A stretch of DNA of 51,987 nt from a virus: positions 1 to 51,987 of the IMG/VR virus record IMGVR_UViG_3300037070_002091, one strand, 5' to 3'. Below, in pieces: positions 1-8,991 of the stretch. The notes under the pieces were generated by a model. It ran no database searches. It saw only the letters and a program-made list of their open reading frames with translations, and was not told the origin of the DNA. Every line of letters starts with the position of its first letter. The stretch's first letter is position 1. A program made the position numbers and the translations under genes.

Positions 1-57
1 AGGGAGCCGCCCGCGCCGCCCGCGCCGCCCGCCGCGGAGGAGCCGGGTGATGGCTGA
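1..57 (+). CDS. C-terminal end of the Pro-Ala-rich gene that begins at 51819 (crosses the contig ends)
   Basis: Read from base 1, this gives EPPAPPAPPA-type repeats and then AAEEPGDG and a stop at 55-57. It continues the Pro-Pro-Ala repeat with which the right end of the window finishes. If the ends are joined base to base the frame shifts, reads Gly-Ala-Ala-Arg repeats and stops at 48-50. The repeat-preserving frame therefore needs a few bases more or fewer at the junction, which is expected where an assembler stops inside a CCGCCCGCG repeat. The end overlaps the start of the next gene (ATG at 50), so the two are probably translationally coupled. Function unknown. Confidence 0.5.
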   Translation, partial: REPPAPPAPPAAEEPGDG

Positions 58-862
58 GCCGACCGGCTACAGCGTCAGCTACTCTTTCGCCGGCTGGCAG
101 GCGACAAACCCGGCTGACCCGTTGCCGGCGGCGCCGGTCGACACCGAGTTCGAGAATATCGAGACGTCAATCGCCTCGATCGTAGCGGCGCTCAACGAGG
201 TTCGGCGCTCGGACGGGTTCCTGATGAACGGTATCGTCGGGCTCGATCAGCTCGACGAGCAGCTCGCGGCGTTGGTCGGCGGCGACCCACGTATCCTCGT
301 CTCTGATCTCAACCCAGCCAGCTTCGCGACGCAGACGCAGGCCGAGGTCGGCGCGGCCAACGACCGGCTGATGACGCCGCTGCGGACGAAACAGGCGATC
401 GACGCCCAGCGCGCATATGCCTCCCAGGCTGAGGCCGAGGCCGGGGTAGAGGCCACGCACGTTATGACGCCGGCGACGGTGGCGCAGGCGCTTGGTACGC
501 TCCGGGCCTACGCCTCCAAAGCCGAAGCCGAGGCTGGGGAGGAGAACACCAAGGTCATGACGGCACTGCGTGTCCTTCAGGCCATCGCTGCGCAGCGCAC
601 GGTCTACAGTGCGACGCAGTCGATCACCTGGGGCACGATCGGCACGCTGGCCGCGTCGACGCAGTCGGTCAACGTCGCCGGCGCCGCGGTTGGCGATAAG
701 GTTGTTGTCGGCTACCCCGCCGCCGGGCTCAACGACGGGCTGCGCGTCCGGGCGTGGGTGTCCTCGGCCGACACTGTTTCCATCCGGGCCTACAACACGA
801 CAGGCAGCGGAATAACGCCGACCGCGGCGCAAAGCTACAAAGTTACTGTCCTGCATTTTTGA
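50..862 (+). CDS. Short tail-fibre-like protein with two AEAEAG repeats
   Basis: A 270-residue product. ATG at 50 is preferred to the GTG at 47 because GGAGGA lies about 8 nt upstream. Residues about 10-75 contain FENI...AALNEVRRSDG...NGIVGLDQL, which matches the N-terminus of the protein at 50113 (AL..IQRSDG...NGTIGNEQL), so the two look like fibres sharing one virion-anchoring domain. The middle holds two copies of a 40-residue unit, A-(S/K)-(Q/K)-AEAEAG...T-(H/K)-VMT followed by a helix ending in AYA, typical of phage tail-fibre shafts. The last 85 residues form a beta-rich tip (SITWGTIG...YKVTVLHF). It probably trimerises at the virion surface for host recognition; the receptor is unknown. 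Confidence 0.72.
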   Translation: MAEPTGYSVSYSFAGWQATNPADPLPAAPVDTEFENIETSIASIVAALNEVRRSDGFLMNGIVGLDQLDEQLAALVGGDPRILVSDLNPASFATQTQAEVGAANDRLMTPLRTKQAIDAQRAYASQAEAEAGVEATHVMTPATVAQALGTLRAYASKAEAEAGEENTKVMTALRVLQAIAAQRTVYSATQSITWGTIGTLAASTQSVNVAGAAVGDKVVVGYPAAGLNDGLRVRAWVSSADTVSIRAYNTTGSGITPTAAQSYKVTVLHF

Positions 863-871
863 GAAGAGAAT

Positions 872-1222
872 GTGGAGTTGGCCGTTCCGGAACCACCTAA
901 AGATCAGGAACCGCCGGGCTACCTTAGACGTTACTCGCAAGAGGATAGTGAAAGGCATTTTCAGTTCTACCTGGAGGTTATGAGTAGGTGGATTACCCCT
1001 GCGCAGCTCGATCGGCTATTGCGGCTGATTGGTACGCCGGAGCAAGCGGAGGAGATGCTTCGTCTGCTCAAGGACCGAGAATTGCGGTGGCGGTGGAATC
1101 GCGAGTTCTGGGCCAACGTGAAGACCGTCCTGTTGTGGCTTGGATACGGGGGTGGGGCGCTCGGCTTTGTGATCGCGGTGCGCGTTCTCTGGCTGGCGTT
1201 CGCCGGAGAGTTAAGGCAATGA
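872..1222 (+). CDS. Small membrane protein, unknown function
   Basis: A 116-residue product with a GTG start and GAAGAG just upstream. Residues 1-80 are charged and helical (ERHFQFYLEVMSRW, EQAEEMLRLLKDRELRWRW). A single membrane segment lies near residues 85-110 (VLLWLGYGGGALGFVIAVRVLWL). The arrangement suggests a soluble helical domain facing the cytoplasm and a C-terminal membrane anchor. It overlaps the next gene by ATGA, so the two are translationally coupled, and both sit just ahead of the terminase. I do not recognise the family. A lysis or superinfection role is possible for a small membrane protein here, but nothing in the sequence proves it. Confidence 0.6.
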   Translation: MELAVPEPPKDQEPPGYLRRYSQEDSERHFQFYLEVMSRWITPAQLDRLLRLIGTPEQAEEMLRLLKDRELRWRWNREFWANVKTVLLWLGYGGGALGFVIAVRVLWLAFAGELRQ

Positions 1223-1728
1223 CACGCGCGTCGTGGTTCGCCGCGATATTTTCGGTCGTCGTTTGGTCGACGATAACGGTGAACCTGGACCCAATCGCGA
1301 GTAGGCTCATCCCGCACAGCTGGTGGTACGACTTACGCGCGGCGCAAGTCCGCAGCGTGACGAATGGGGGCTCGCCGCTAGTGATCTTTGACCGCAACAT
1401 CGCCCGGGACATAGACGGCGTTCGCATTCGCAGCGTGCTCTACCCCGTAGCCGGGGAGGACTACCGGGCTTGCGAGCGAGTGAGGGCGCTCCGGCCGAAG
1501 ACGAAAGGCGAGGCGTTCGCCTCCCAGGGGTCGGTCACGCTGGCCGAGATTCAGGATTCGCCGCCGAACCCGCCGTGCATCTTCGAGGACGGCGGTGACT
1601 ACCGCGTAGATTTCACGCCCGAGGCCAAGAATGTGTTCTGGTGGCTCCCGGGGGTGACGCTTTCGTACACGGTGCCGTCGAACATCTTCAACTGGCGTGA
1701 CGACACCCCTGATCGCGAGCACGACTAG
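1219..1728 (+). CDS. Membrane-anchored or exported protein, unknown function
   Basis: A 169-residue product. The ATG at 1219 is chosen because it overlaps the previous stop (ATGA); an open frame extends upstream to 988 but crosses the preceding gene. Residues 5-22 (SWFAAIFSVVVWSTITVNL) form one hydrophobic segment after an Arg, so the protein is either anchored or exported with the rest in the periplasm. The remainder is rich in aromatic residues and prolines and has two Cys that could form a disulfide outside the cytoplasm. Its 3' end overlaps the terminase start by 32 nt. No family recognised. Confidence 0.62.
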   Translation: MTRASWFAAIFSVVVWSTITVNLDPIASRLIPHSWWYDLRAAQVRSVTNGGSPLVIFDRNIARDIDGVRIRSVLYPVAGEDYRACERVRALRPKTKGEAFASQGSVTLAEIQDSPPNPPCIFEDGGDYRVDFTPEAKNVFWWLPGVTLSYTVPSNIFNWRDDTPDREHD

Positions 1729-3355
1729 CTTGGCCCGGCCCCCGTTCCCCAAGCCGGCGCGCCAGGCCGCGGCCGAGTACGCTGACGTCGAGAAGGGCGT
1801 CCAAAACCTGCTGCGGCAGAAGAAGACCCACGCCGCGACGCAGAACCTCCTCGACTATATCCAGTTCACGATGCCCGATCCGGAGGACATTAACGACGTC
1901 ACGAAGAGCGCCTATGTCGTCGGCCGCCCGCACAAGGCCATCTGCGACGGGGTGCAGAAGTTCGTCGAGGGAGGCTTCCCCGGGTACTCGATCCTGATTC
2001 TCGAGGCGCCGCCGCGCCACGGCAAGAGCGAGATCGTCTCCAAGCGCCTCCCGGCCTGGTACGCGGGGAAGTTCCCCCGGCAGAACATCGTCGTCGGCAC
2101 CTACAACGACGAGTTCGCCAACGACATCGGCGCCGATGTGCGCAGGGTCATCCACAGTCCCCAGCACAAGGCTGTTTTCCCCGGGCACCAGCTCATCCGC
2201 GGCGGCACGGCCAAGGATCGCCTGCAGACGACTCAAGGGGGCCTCACTGTATTCGTGGGCCGCGGCGGCGCGCTGACCGGCCGGGGCGCGCATCTCCTGA
2301 TCCTCGACGACCTCATCAAGGGCAGCGAGGAGGCCCGGTCCAAGGCGATCCGCGACCAGATATGGGATTGGTTCGTCAAGGTCGCGATGACGCGCCGCAT
2401 GGGGCGGAAGCTCGTCATCATCATGTTCACGCGCTGGCACGAGGACGATTTGATAGGCCGGCTGACGAACCCCGAGAATGAGTTCTACAAGCTCGAGATC
2501 GCGCAGAAGATCAAGGTCATCACCTTACCGGCGATCGCCGAAGAGGGCGACGATCTGGGCCGGGAGCCTGGCGAGGCTCTTTGGCCCGATGGCCCCGACA
2601 CCTTTAACGAGGCGTTCCTGCAGGAGCAGCGGGCGCTTGATCCGGTCGCTTTCAACGCGCTCTACCAGCAGCGGCCGACGGTCGAAGACGGTATCCTCTT
2701 CCGGCGCGAGACGATCGAGGCCGGCTTCTACCGGCCTGACGAGCTCCCGGGCGAGCTTCGCTATTACTGCGCCTCGGATCATGCGGTCTCGACGGCGCAG
2801 CGGGCCGACCTGACGTGCATGGGCAAGGTCGGTGTCGACCAGAACGGGCACATCTGGCTCCTCGACGAGATTTTCTGGAAGAAGGCACGGTCTGAGGAGG
2901 CCGTCGAAGCGATGCTCGCGATGGGCGGAGGCGCTCGGGCGCCCCTGATCTGGTGGGCGGAGAAGGGGCACATTTCGAAGTCGATCGGGCCGTTCCTGCA
3001 TCGCCGCATGGCGGAGACCGGTCACTATTTCAACATGGTCGAGGTGACGCCTATCGGCGACAAAGAGCAGCGCGCCCAGGCGATAAGCGCCCGGGTTGCG
3101 ATGGGCCACGTCCACTTCCCCGCGGCCGCCAGTTGGCTGATGAAGGCGGTCGACCAGATGCTCGGCTTCCCCAACGGGCAGCATGACGATTTCGTGGACT
3201 TCATGTCGCTCTTGGGCCTCGGACTGCGGACGCTGGTCTCGGCTTCTGCGCCAGTGGTACGGAAGGCAGAACCGAAGTATGGTTCGTTCGCGTGGCTTCG
3301 TGCGCAGCAGCGCCGCGGTGAGCAGCGTGAGACCGGCCGGAACGGAGGCTTCTAG
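1697..3355 (+). CDS. terL: Terminase large subunit (DNA-packaging ATPase and nuclease)
   Basis: A 552-residue product that drives genome packaging into the prohead. The ATPase domain has a Walker A-like APPRHGKSE at about 104-112, a Walker B LLILDD at about 200-205, and MFTRWHEDD near 243-251, a typical coupling segment of this family. The C-terminal RNase H-like nuclease shows Asp361 (ASDHAVS) and the Asp cluster HDDFVD at about 497-501. Length fits the usual 450-600. The start is GTG at 1697, overlapping the previous gene by 32 nt with a weak ribosome site; TTG at 1730 is an alternative. The small subunit gene is not adjacent but lies about 11 kb away across the circular junction. Confidence 0.95.
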   Translation: MTTPLIASTTSLARPPFPKPARQAAAEYADVEKGVQNLLRQKKTHAATQNLLDYIQFTMPDPEDINDVTKSAYVVGRPHKAICDGVQKFVEGGFPGYSILILEAPPRHGKSEIVSKRLPAWYAGKFPRQNIVVGTYNDEFANDIGADVRRVIHSPQHKAVFPGHQLIRGGTAKDRLQTTQGGLTVFVGRGGALTGRGAHLLILDDLIKGSEEARSKAIRDQIWDWFVKVAMTRRMGRKLVIIMFTRWHEDDLIGRLTNPENEFYKLEIAQKIKVITLPAIAEEGDDLGREPGEALWPDGPDTFNEAFLQEQRALDPVAFNALYQQRPTVEDGILFRRETIEAGFYRPDELPGELRYYCASDHAVSTAQRADLTCMGKVGVDQNGHIWLLDEIFWKKARSEEAVEAMLAMGGGARAPLIWWAEKGHISKSIGPFLHRRMAETGHYFNMVEVTPIGDKEQRAQAISARVAMGHVHFPAAASWLMKAVDQMLGFPNGQHDDFVDFMSLLGLGLRTLVSASAPVVRKAEPKYGSFAWLRAQQRRGEQRETGRNGGF

Positions 3356-5521
3356 ATGGATGACTTTGCGGGCGACTACGACACGCTCTCGGCCAACGCT
3401 CCGGACAGCGGCGAAGAGAAGGTCGGGAACCCGGTCGTCACGCCGGATGAGGAGAAGCTCGTCAAGAAAGTCCTCGGCCGGATCAAGGCCGACCGGGTAC
3501 ACTACGGCTCTGCCTACACGCGGATGAAGCGGGACCAGATCGTCGCTCGCCGCGGCGCCGATCCGGCATGGTCCGAGAAAGACTACGTCGCCAATCTTGT
3601 CGGTCGCCACATTCGCCAGTCGGTCAGCGCGCTTTACGCCAAGAACCCCAAGGCCGTCGCGCGCCGCCGGCCGCGCCTCGACTTCCAGATCTGGGATGAG
3701 AACGAGCAGACGCTCCTCGCCGCGATCCAGCTGACGCAGCAGTTCCAGATGCAGGCCGCCCCGATGGCCCAGGCGTCGGCGATGGGGCTGGCGCCGCCGG
3801 TCATGGTGCCTCCCGAGGTGCAGCAGGCGCAGGCGCTCATCGAGGACTTTCAGCTCGGCATGCAGGAGCGCGGGCTCGTCGACAAGCTGGGTAAAACACT
3901 GGAAGTGTTGTTTGACTACTACATGAAGGAGCAGAAGCCCCTCGACTTCAAGACGGGCATGAAGCAGCTTGTGCGGCGCGCGAAGACCACGGGCTGCGCC
4001 TTCGTCGAGATCGCGTTCCAGCGCGAGGTGGGGCAGGACGACGCGATCGTCAGCCAGATCGCTGACGCCCGCGCGCAGTTGAACCACATCAAGGCGCTGC
4101 AGCGCGAGGCTGCGGATGAGACTGGCACCGAGGACGACCGGGCCAAGGCCTACGAGCTCGAAGTGTCAATGGCCGCGCTGATGAAGCAGCAGTACGTCTT
4201 GCTGCGCGAAGGCATCGTCTACGACTTTCCCGAGTCCACCCGCGTCATCCCCGACAAGCGATGCCGCAATCTGACCGGGTTCCTCGGCTCGCGCTGGCTG
4301 ACCCTCCAGTACCTTTACACGCCGCAGGAGGTGCTCGGGACGTTCGGGATCGACCTGGACCGGGGCTATACCCCCTATTCGGTTGACGGTGTCGCTCGGT
4401 CAGACGGACCGGACCTGAGCCCTGACGTCGACGAGAACGGCAACACCCCCGACCATTTGGTTTGTGTTTATAAGCACTTCGACAAGGCCGCGGGCAACGT
4501 CTACTACGTCGCCGACGGCTACAAGGGGCTGCTGCGCCCCGCGGGGCCGCCGGAAGTCTACGTCGAGGATTTCTGGCCGGTCTGGGCGTTCACGATCAAC
4601 GAGTGCGACGACCCGGGGCAGGTTTTCCCCAACTCCGACGTCACCCTGATCCTCGACATGCAGACCGAGTACAACCGCTCCCGGCAAGGGAAGAGGGAGC
4701 ATAGGCAGGCCGCGCGCCCGCGCTTCTGGTCCCGTAAGGGTGCGCTGGACGACGCGGACAAGGAGCGGTTGCAGGACTCGAAGCCATTCAGTGTCACCGA
4801 GGTCAACCCCATCGGGGAGGCCGACCTGGACAAGCTGGTCGCTGCGATCCCGATGCCCGGTGTCGATCCGAACCTCTATGACACGAACGAAATCCAGATG
4901 GACATCAACTTGGTGGTCGGGGCGACGGCGAGCTCGGTTGGCGCTGAGGCAAACGGCGACACCGCGACCGGCGAGGCCATTGCGCAGGATAGCAGAGCGC
5001 TCTCCGGCGGGTCGGAGGTCGACGATCTCGACGCCTTCCTCACCGTCATCGCCCGGGCCTCGGGGCAGGTCATGCTCGCGAACCTCTCGCAGGAGACGGT
5101 GCAGAAGATCGCCGGGCGCGGCGCCGTATGGCCGCAGCTCTCGCTCGAGGACTTGGCCGGCGAGGTCTACCTGGAGACGGAGGCGGGTTCCTCTGGCAAG
5201 CCCAACGCGGCGCAGGAGATCAACAACTGGAAGATGATGCTGCCCTTCCTGATCCAGATGCCCGGTATCCGGCCGGAGTGGTTGGCGCGGGAGAGCCTCA
5301 AGCGCCTCGACGACAAGCTGGACCTGACCGACGCGCTGGCCGACGGGCTGCCGAGCATCGTACAGATGAACAGCATGTCGCAGCCCGGCGCCGAGGATCC
5401 TGGGGACACCCCAAGTGAGCAGGGTGGCGCAGGCGCGGCGAACGGCGCCCCTGCACCGACCGAACTCCCGGTTGGGGGTCCGCCCGGGATGGGCAGCAAT
5501 AATGGCATCGGCGCGATGTAG
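3356..5521 (+). CDS. Portal protein
   Basis: A 721-residue product starting directly after the terminase stop, with GGAGG 7 nt before the ATG. Its size and its position between terminase and scaffold match P22-type portals (about 725 residues). The recognisable features are an N-terminal helical region, a long helical stretch rich in Gln and Met (about 120-165), an aromatic core with FWPVWAFTINECDDPGQVFPNSD, the portal-like segment TEYNRSRQGKREHRQAARPRF, and a Pro-Gly-rich disordered C-terminus. It should form the dodecameric DNA channel at one capsid vertex and dock the terminase. The name rests on length, context and general sequence character. Confidence 0.88.
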   Translation: MDDFAGDYDTLSANAPDSGEEKVGNPVVTPDEEKLVKKVLGRIKADRVHYGSAYTRMKRDQIVARRGADPAWSEKDYVANLVGRHIRQSVSALYAKNPKAVARRRPRLDFQIWDENEQTLLAAIQLTQQFQMQAAPMAQASAMGLAPPVMVPPEVQQAQALIEDFQLGMQERGLVDKLGKTLEVLFDYYMKEQKPLDFKTGMKQLVRRAKTTGCAFVEIAFQREVGQDDAIVSQIADARAQLNHIKALQREAADETGTEDDRAKAYELEVSMAALMKQQYVLLREGIVYDFPESTRVIPDKRCRNLTGFLGSRWLTLQYLYTPQEVLGTFGIDLDRGYTPYSVDGVARSDGPDLSPDVDENGNTPDHLVCVYKHFDKAAGNVYYVADGYKGLLRPAGPPEVYVEDFWPVWAFTINECDDPGQVFPNSDVTLILDMQTEYNRSRQGKREHRQAARPRFWSRKGALDDADKERLQDSKPFSVTEVNPIGEADLDKLVAAIPMPGVDPNLYDTNEIQMDINLVVGATASSVGAEANGDTATGEAIAQDSRALSGGSEVDDLDAFLTVIARASGQVMLANLSQETVQKIAGRGAVWPQLSLEDLAGEVYLETEAGSSGKPNAAQEINNWKMMLPFLIQMPGIRPEWLARESLKRLDDKLDLTDALADGLPSIVQMNSMSQPGAEDPGDTPSEQGGAGAANGAPAPTELPVGGPPGMGSNNGIGAM

Positions 5522-5579
5522 CTTGCGACAGTGACATACGCCGTGCTACAAATTCCGCAATTCGATCTTCGGAGGTCAA

Positions 5580-6587
5580 ATGGCCGACTTGAATGAGGCT
5601 GCGGCATCGGCCGACGCAGCCACCGACGAGACCCTGGACGACGTCACCGTCGAGTCTACGGCACCGACCGTAGTCACTGACGAGGACAGCGCGGCATCGT
5701 CCCCCGCGGCGCAGGCAACGGATGCAAAGCCGGAGAGCATTCTCAGCGTCGTTCGCGACGCGGTGAAGCCGAAGGAGTCGGGGCCATCCACCGACGCGAA
5801 CCGCGATCACCCGACCGCGGCGGCGACTGCCCCGGAAGCGGACAACGAGGACTTCAAGGACGTCCCCTTCCACAAGCATCCACGGTTCCAGGATCTCGTG
5901 AGAGAGCGGAACACCCTTCGCGAGCCGGCCAAGCGGCATCAGCAACTCACCTCGTTCCTGGATGAGAATGCGATGTCCGGCGAGGACGCGGCGACCGCGC
6001 TGAACCTGTTCGCGCTGATGAAGCGCGATCCGGAAGCAGCCTGGGCAGAGATGAAGCCGCGTGTGCAGGAACTTCTCCTGCAAATCGGCGAAATCCTCCC
6101 GGCGGACCTCCGGCAGCAGGTCACGGCCGGCACCATGACGCCCGACGTGGCGAAAATGGTGGCGAAGGAGCGGGCCAAGGCGAACGTGCTCCAAGGCAAA
6201 CAGACCTTCGAGCAGTCACGCGCGGCCCGGCTGCAGCAGAACTCGGCGGCGCAGGCCGCCGCTGATCTGCAGGAGAGCATCGTTTCGACGGTGCGAGCCT
6301 GGGCAACGGCGCAGCGAGGCAAGGACATTGACTTCGCGAAGAAGGACGAGGACCTCCAGAAGGAAATCCTCTTCCAGCGACGTCAGACGGGGCAAGTGCC
6401 CAAGACGCCTGCGGAGGCGACGGCTGAATTGGACGCGGCCCTTAAGGCCGTGAACCAGCGCATCCGCTCCCAGCGTCCGGCGCTCCGCGAGGTCCGACCC
6501 GTGGTGGGTGGTGGCACGGCGACACCGTCGCGCGCCAAGCCCGAGAGCCTGCTGGACGTTGTTCGGCAGGCAGGCCAGCGCGCCTGA
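5580..6587 (+). CDS. Capsid scaffolding protein
   Basis: A 335-residue product with an excellent ribosome site (GGAGGT, 7 nt before ATG). Residues 1-90 are acidic and low in complexity (Ala, Asp, Glu, Thr, Ser). The rest is mostly predicted helix with Lys-, Glu- and Arg-rich coiled-coil stretches, and it ends in a basic tail with a second copy of the PES-(I/L)-L-(S/D)-VVR motif seen near residue 50. This composition and the position between portal and major capsid protein are those of scaffolding proteins, which guide coat assembly and leave before DNA entry. A protease domain is not visible. Confidence 0.85.
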   Translation: MADLNEAAASADAATDETLDDVTVESTAPTVVTDEDSAASSPAAQATDAKPESILSVVRDAVKPKESGPSTDANRDHPTAAATAPEADNEDFKDVPFHKHPRFQDLVRERNTLREPAKRHQQLTSFLDENAMSGEDAATALNLFALMKRDPEAAWAEMKPRVQELLLQIGEILPADLRQQVTAGTMTPDVAKMVAKERAKANVLQGKQTFEQSRAARLQQNSAAQAAADLQESIVSTVRAWATAQRGKDIDFAKKDEDLQKEILFQRRQTGQVPKTPAEATAELDAALKAVNQRIRSQRPALREVRPVVGGGTATPSRAKPESLLDVVRQAGQRA

Positions 6588-6604
6588 TCCAGGGTTAGAA
6601 GGAC

Positions 6605-7696
6605 ATGGCCTACACGGCTGCAGAGCTTGCCAACATCCAGAACTCCGCACTCGATTTCTACATCGACAAGGGGAAGCTGGGCATCCAGAACGTCCAGGAT
6701 ATGCCGATGAGCGCCGCGTTCGACGCGGCCGCCGGCAGCTTCTCGGGCGGCAAGGAAGTCAGCGTCGGCGTGAAGACCGGCCAGGGCGGCGGGACGATCG
6801 TTGGCTACGAGGGTGACGATCAGGTCACTTACTACAACCCGACGCCGGCGAAGCGCGCGCACTACCCGTGGAAGGAGCAGTTCCTCGGGATCGGCTGCAC
6901 CATCTCCGAGCTCAAGGTTGACGGTATCACCGTCAACGAGTCGGGCGCCGACCAGACGACCTCGGCGAAGGACGGCCGCGAAGAGCACGCCCTCGCGAAC
7001 ATCCTCGACGAGAAGCTCGAGGTCTTCGCCCAGGACTGGAAGGAAGGCTGGGATGGCCTGATCCACGGTGACGGCACCACCGACACCAAGGCCATCGCGG
7101 GTGTCCGTGCATTCATCCTCGCCGACCCGGCTCTCGGTTCGACCGGGGGCATCAACCGCACCACGAATACCTGGTGGCGGAACCGGGCGGCGACCGCTGC
7201 CGCCAACAGCGCCGGCACCGGTAACAACGTCATCACCTCGGCCGTGGCCGACGGTGGCGCGCTGCTGACCTTCCTGCAGAAGGAGCGCCGCCAGCTTCGC
7301 CGGTACTCGAAGGGCGCGGGCGTCAAGCACCGCTGCTTCGCTGGCTCCGACTTCATGGCCGCGATGGAGAAGGAAATCCGGGCCAACGGCAACTACAGCC
7401 AGTCCGGCTTCCGCGACCGCTCGACGAACGACGGCTCCCAGGCGACCGACGAGGGCATCCCGTTTGGGAATTGGAACATCGTCTACGACCCGGTCATGGA
7501 CGATCTCAGCCTGCAGAAGCGGCTGTACGTCATCGACATGAACGGCATCAAGTTGCTGTACATGCAGGACGAGAAGATGAAGAAGAGCAACCCGGCGCGG
7601 CCCTACGACCGCTTCGTGATGTACCAGGGCCTCACGTCGACCGCCGTTATGGTCGCCAAGAAGCTCCGGACCTCCGGCGTCTACGACATCGCCTGA
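6605..7696 (+). CDS. Major capsid protein
   Basis: A 363-residue product with AAGGA before the ATG. It follows portal and scaffold in the standard order and has the size expected of an HK97-fold coat protein. Sequence clues are LGIGCTISELKVDGITVNES, a helical segment with ILDEKLEVFAQDWKEGWDGLIHGDG, and the C-terminal sheet region PARPYDRFVMYQGLTSTAVMVAKK. The helical region near residues 120-165 would be the spine helix. No delta-domain propeptide or protease is apparent, so the scaffold is probably separate and unprocessed. Expected to be the most abundant virion protein. Confidence 0.9.
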   Translation: MAYTAAELANIQNSALDFYIDKGKLGIQNVQDMPMSAAFDAAAGSFSGGKEVSVGVKTGQGGGTIVGYEGDDQVTYYNPTPAKRAHYPWKEQFLGIGCTISELKVDGITVNESGADQTTSAKDGREEHALANILDEKLEVFAQDWKEGWDGLIHGDGTTDTKAIAGVRAFILADPALGSTGGINRTTNTWWRNRAATAAANSAGTGNNVITSAVADGGALLTFLQKERRQLRRYSKGAGVKHRCFAGSDFMAAMEKEIRANGNYSQSGFRDRSTNDGSQATDEGIPFGNWNIVYDPVMDDLSLQKRLYVIDMNGIKLLYMQDEKMKKSNPARPYDRFVMYQGLTSTAVMVAKKLRTSGVYDIA

Positions 7697-7721
7697 GATC
7701 AGAGCGAAGGGAGATCAAATC

Positions 7722-8495
7722 ATGGGCTTCAAGATCATCGAAATCACTCTCGGGTCGGCAATCGCCGATGACGGGACGCTGACCGGGATCGCCTACCCGA
7801 GCGGGACCAACCAGGCCTACTTCACGGGCGGGGCGCTCTCGAACACCGGCAAGGCGATCATCAACTACAACGACGTCTACAATCAGGCCGATCCCGGCAT
7901 CGGGATCACCTATGGGGCGTCGACGATCACGCTGACGAACCTATCGGGCGTCACTTGGCCGGCGACGTCGCATGTGACCTTGCAGCTCGGCTACGCGGCC
8001 GGGCTCACGGTGTCGGACTTGTCGGGCCTCACCGCCACCGTGGCAGAGATGAACCGCGTGGCCGATGTCTCGACGCGGGTGGTCTCAATCACCGCTACCG
8101 GGTCGATCACCGAGGCGGCGAACGAGGGCAAGCGGAACCTCCTGAACGCCTCGGCGCTGGTGACGCTCACCATGCCGGCCTCGACGGGCAGTGGCGCGCG
8201 CTACCGATTCATCGTCGGGACGGTGAACACCTCGAACTACGTCATCCAGAAGGCGGGTTCGGACGTGTTCTCGGGCCAGGTGCAGATCTGGGATCGGGAC
8301 GCGGCCACCAGCGTCAGCTTCTTCGACGCGGCCGGCTCCTCGTCCTCGGACGTGTTCACGCTGAACGGGACCACGACCGGCGGCTCGCGGGTCGGCGATT
8401 GGGTCGAATTTGCCGATGACGCCGCGGGTATCTGGACCGTGACGGGCGTTTTGTCGTGCCCGACCAGCTCGAACCCGGCGACGCCGTTCGCCTGA
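7722..8495 (+). CDS. Head decoration or head-fibre protein (paralog of the protein at 42959)
   Basis: A 257-residue product; GGGAGATCAAATC precedes the ATG. It directly follows the coat gene, the usual place for decoration proteins. Residues about 15-85 (DDGTL, YPSG, QAYFTGG, INYNDVY, ITYGAS, NLSGVTWPA) align closely with the N-terminus of the product at 42959, which lies in a different part of the virion arm. The C-terminal half is beta-rich (residues 120-257, with NLLNASALVTLTMP and GDWVEF). I infer a shared capsid-binding or virion-binding domain with different outer domains. It is not a coat protein: no HK97 features are seen. Confidence 0.72.
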   Translation: MGFKIIEITLGSAIADDGTLTGIAYPSGTNQAYFTGGALSNTGKAIINYNDVYNQADPGIGITYGASTITLTNLSGVTWPATSHVTLQLGYAAGLTVSDLSGLTATVAEMNRVADVSTRVVSITATGSITEAANEGKRNLLNASALVTLTMPASTGSGARYRFIVGTVNTSNYVIQKAGSDVFSGQVQIWDRDAATSVSFFDAAGSSSSDVFTLNGTTTGGSRVGDWVEFADDAAGIWTVTGVLSCPTSSNPATPFA

Positions 8496-8504
8496 GCCTA
8501 GCAG

Positions 8505-8530
8505 GCGCGGCGGGCTTCGGCTCGCCGCGC
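8505..8530 (+). terminator. Strong hairpin with UUCG tetraloop after the capsid genes
   Basis: An 11-bp stem (8505-8515 with 8520-8530, one G-U pair) closes a TTCG loop. No T-run follows, so it may attenuate transcription or protect the upstream capsid and decoration mRNA rather than fully terminate. It sits 10 nt after the decoration gene stop. Confidence 0.6.
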
Positions 8531-8550
8531 ATCACCCCAAGGAGAAGCCA

Positions 8551-8967
8551 ATGCAGCGCATCGACTGCCTCGTTGCCCTCGGAAGCGACAACCGGAACAC
8601 GGTGCCCAAGATGGGGATCACGGTGGCCGAAGCGCACGCGCTGCGGGCGATTCACGGGGCCGAGGCGCTCCTCGACGTCCAGCCCCTCGAAGGTGACGAG
8701 CCCGTCAGCTTGCGCGGCGAGATCACGCGGCTGCGGGAGAAGTACCAGGGCAAGGACGAGGACGGCCGCCCCATCATCGAGGCGCTCTTCGCCGGCGGCG
8801 GGTCAAGCGTCCCCGAGACGGTCGACGACCTGCAGCTCCCCGAGCAGTGCTTCCGGACGCTGACCCGCGTGACCGCGGCGCCGCGGCCCGAGGGACGTCA
8901 GCTCAAGTCCATCGCGCCGGTCTCCGGCGAGGATGACGGCGGGACGGTCGACCATCTCTTCGACTGA
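8551..8967 (+). CDS. Hypothetical protein of the head module
   Basis: A 138-residue acidic product with AAGGAGAAG before the ATG. It lies between the decoration gene and the adaptor-tailspike gene. It has a possible short helical domain (ITVAEAHALRAIHGAEALLDV), a charged linker, and an acidic C-terminus ending DHLFD. The tail faintly recalls the acidic-Phe C-termini found on several replication proteins of this genome, but is too divergent to count. A structural or head-completion role is inferred only from location. Confidence 0.7.
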   Translation: MQRIDCLVALGSDNRNTVPKMGITVAEAHALRAIHGAEALLDVQPLEGDEPVSLRGEITRLREKYQGKDEDGRPIIEALFAGGGSSVPETVDDLQLPEQCFRTLTRVTAAPRPEGRQLKSIAPVSGEDDGGTVDHLFD

Positions 8968-8991
8968 GCCCGTTCGCGGGTAGGAGGACCA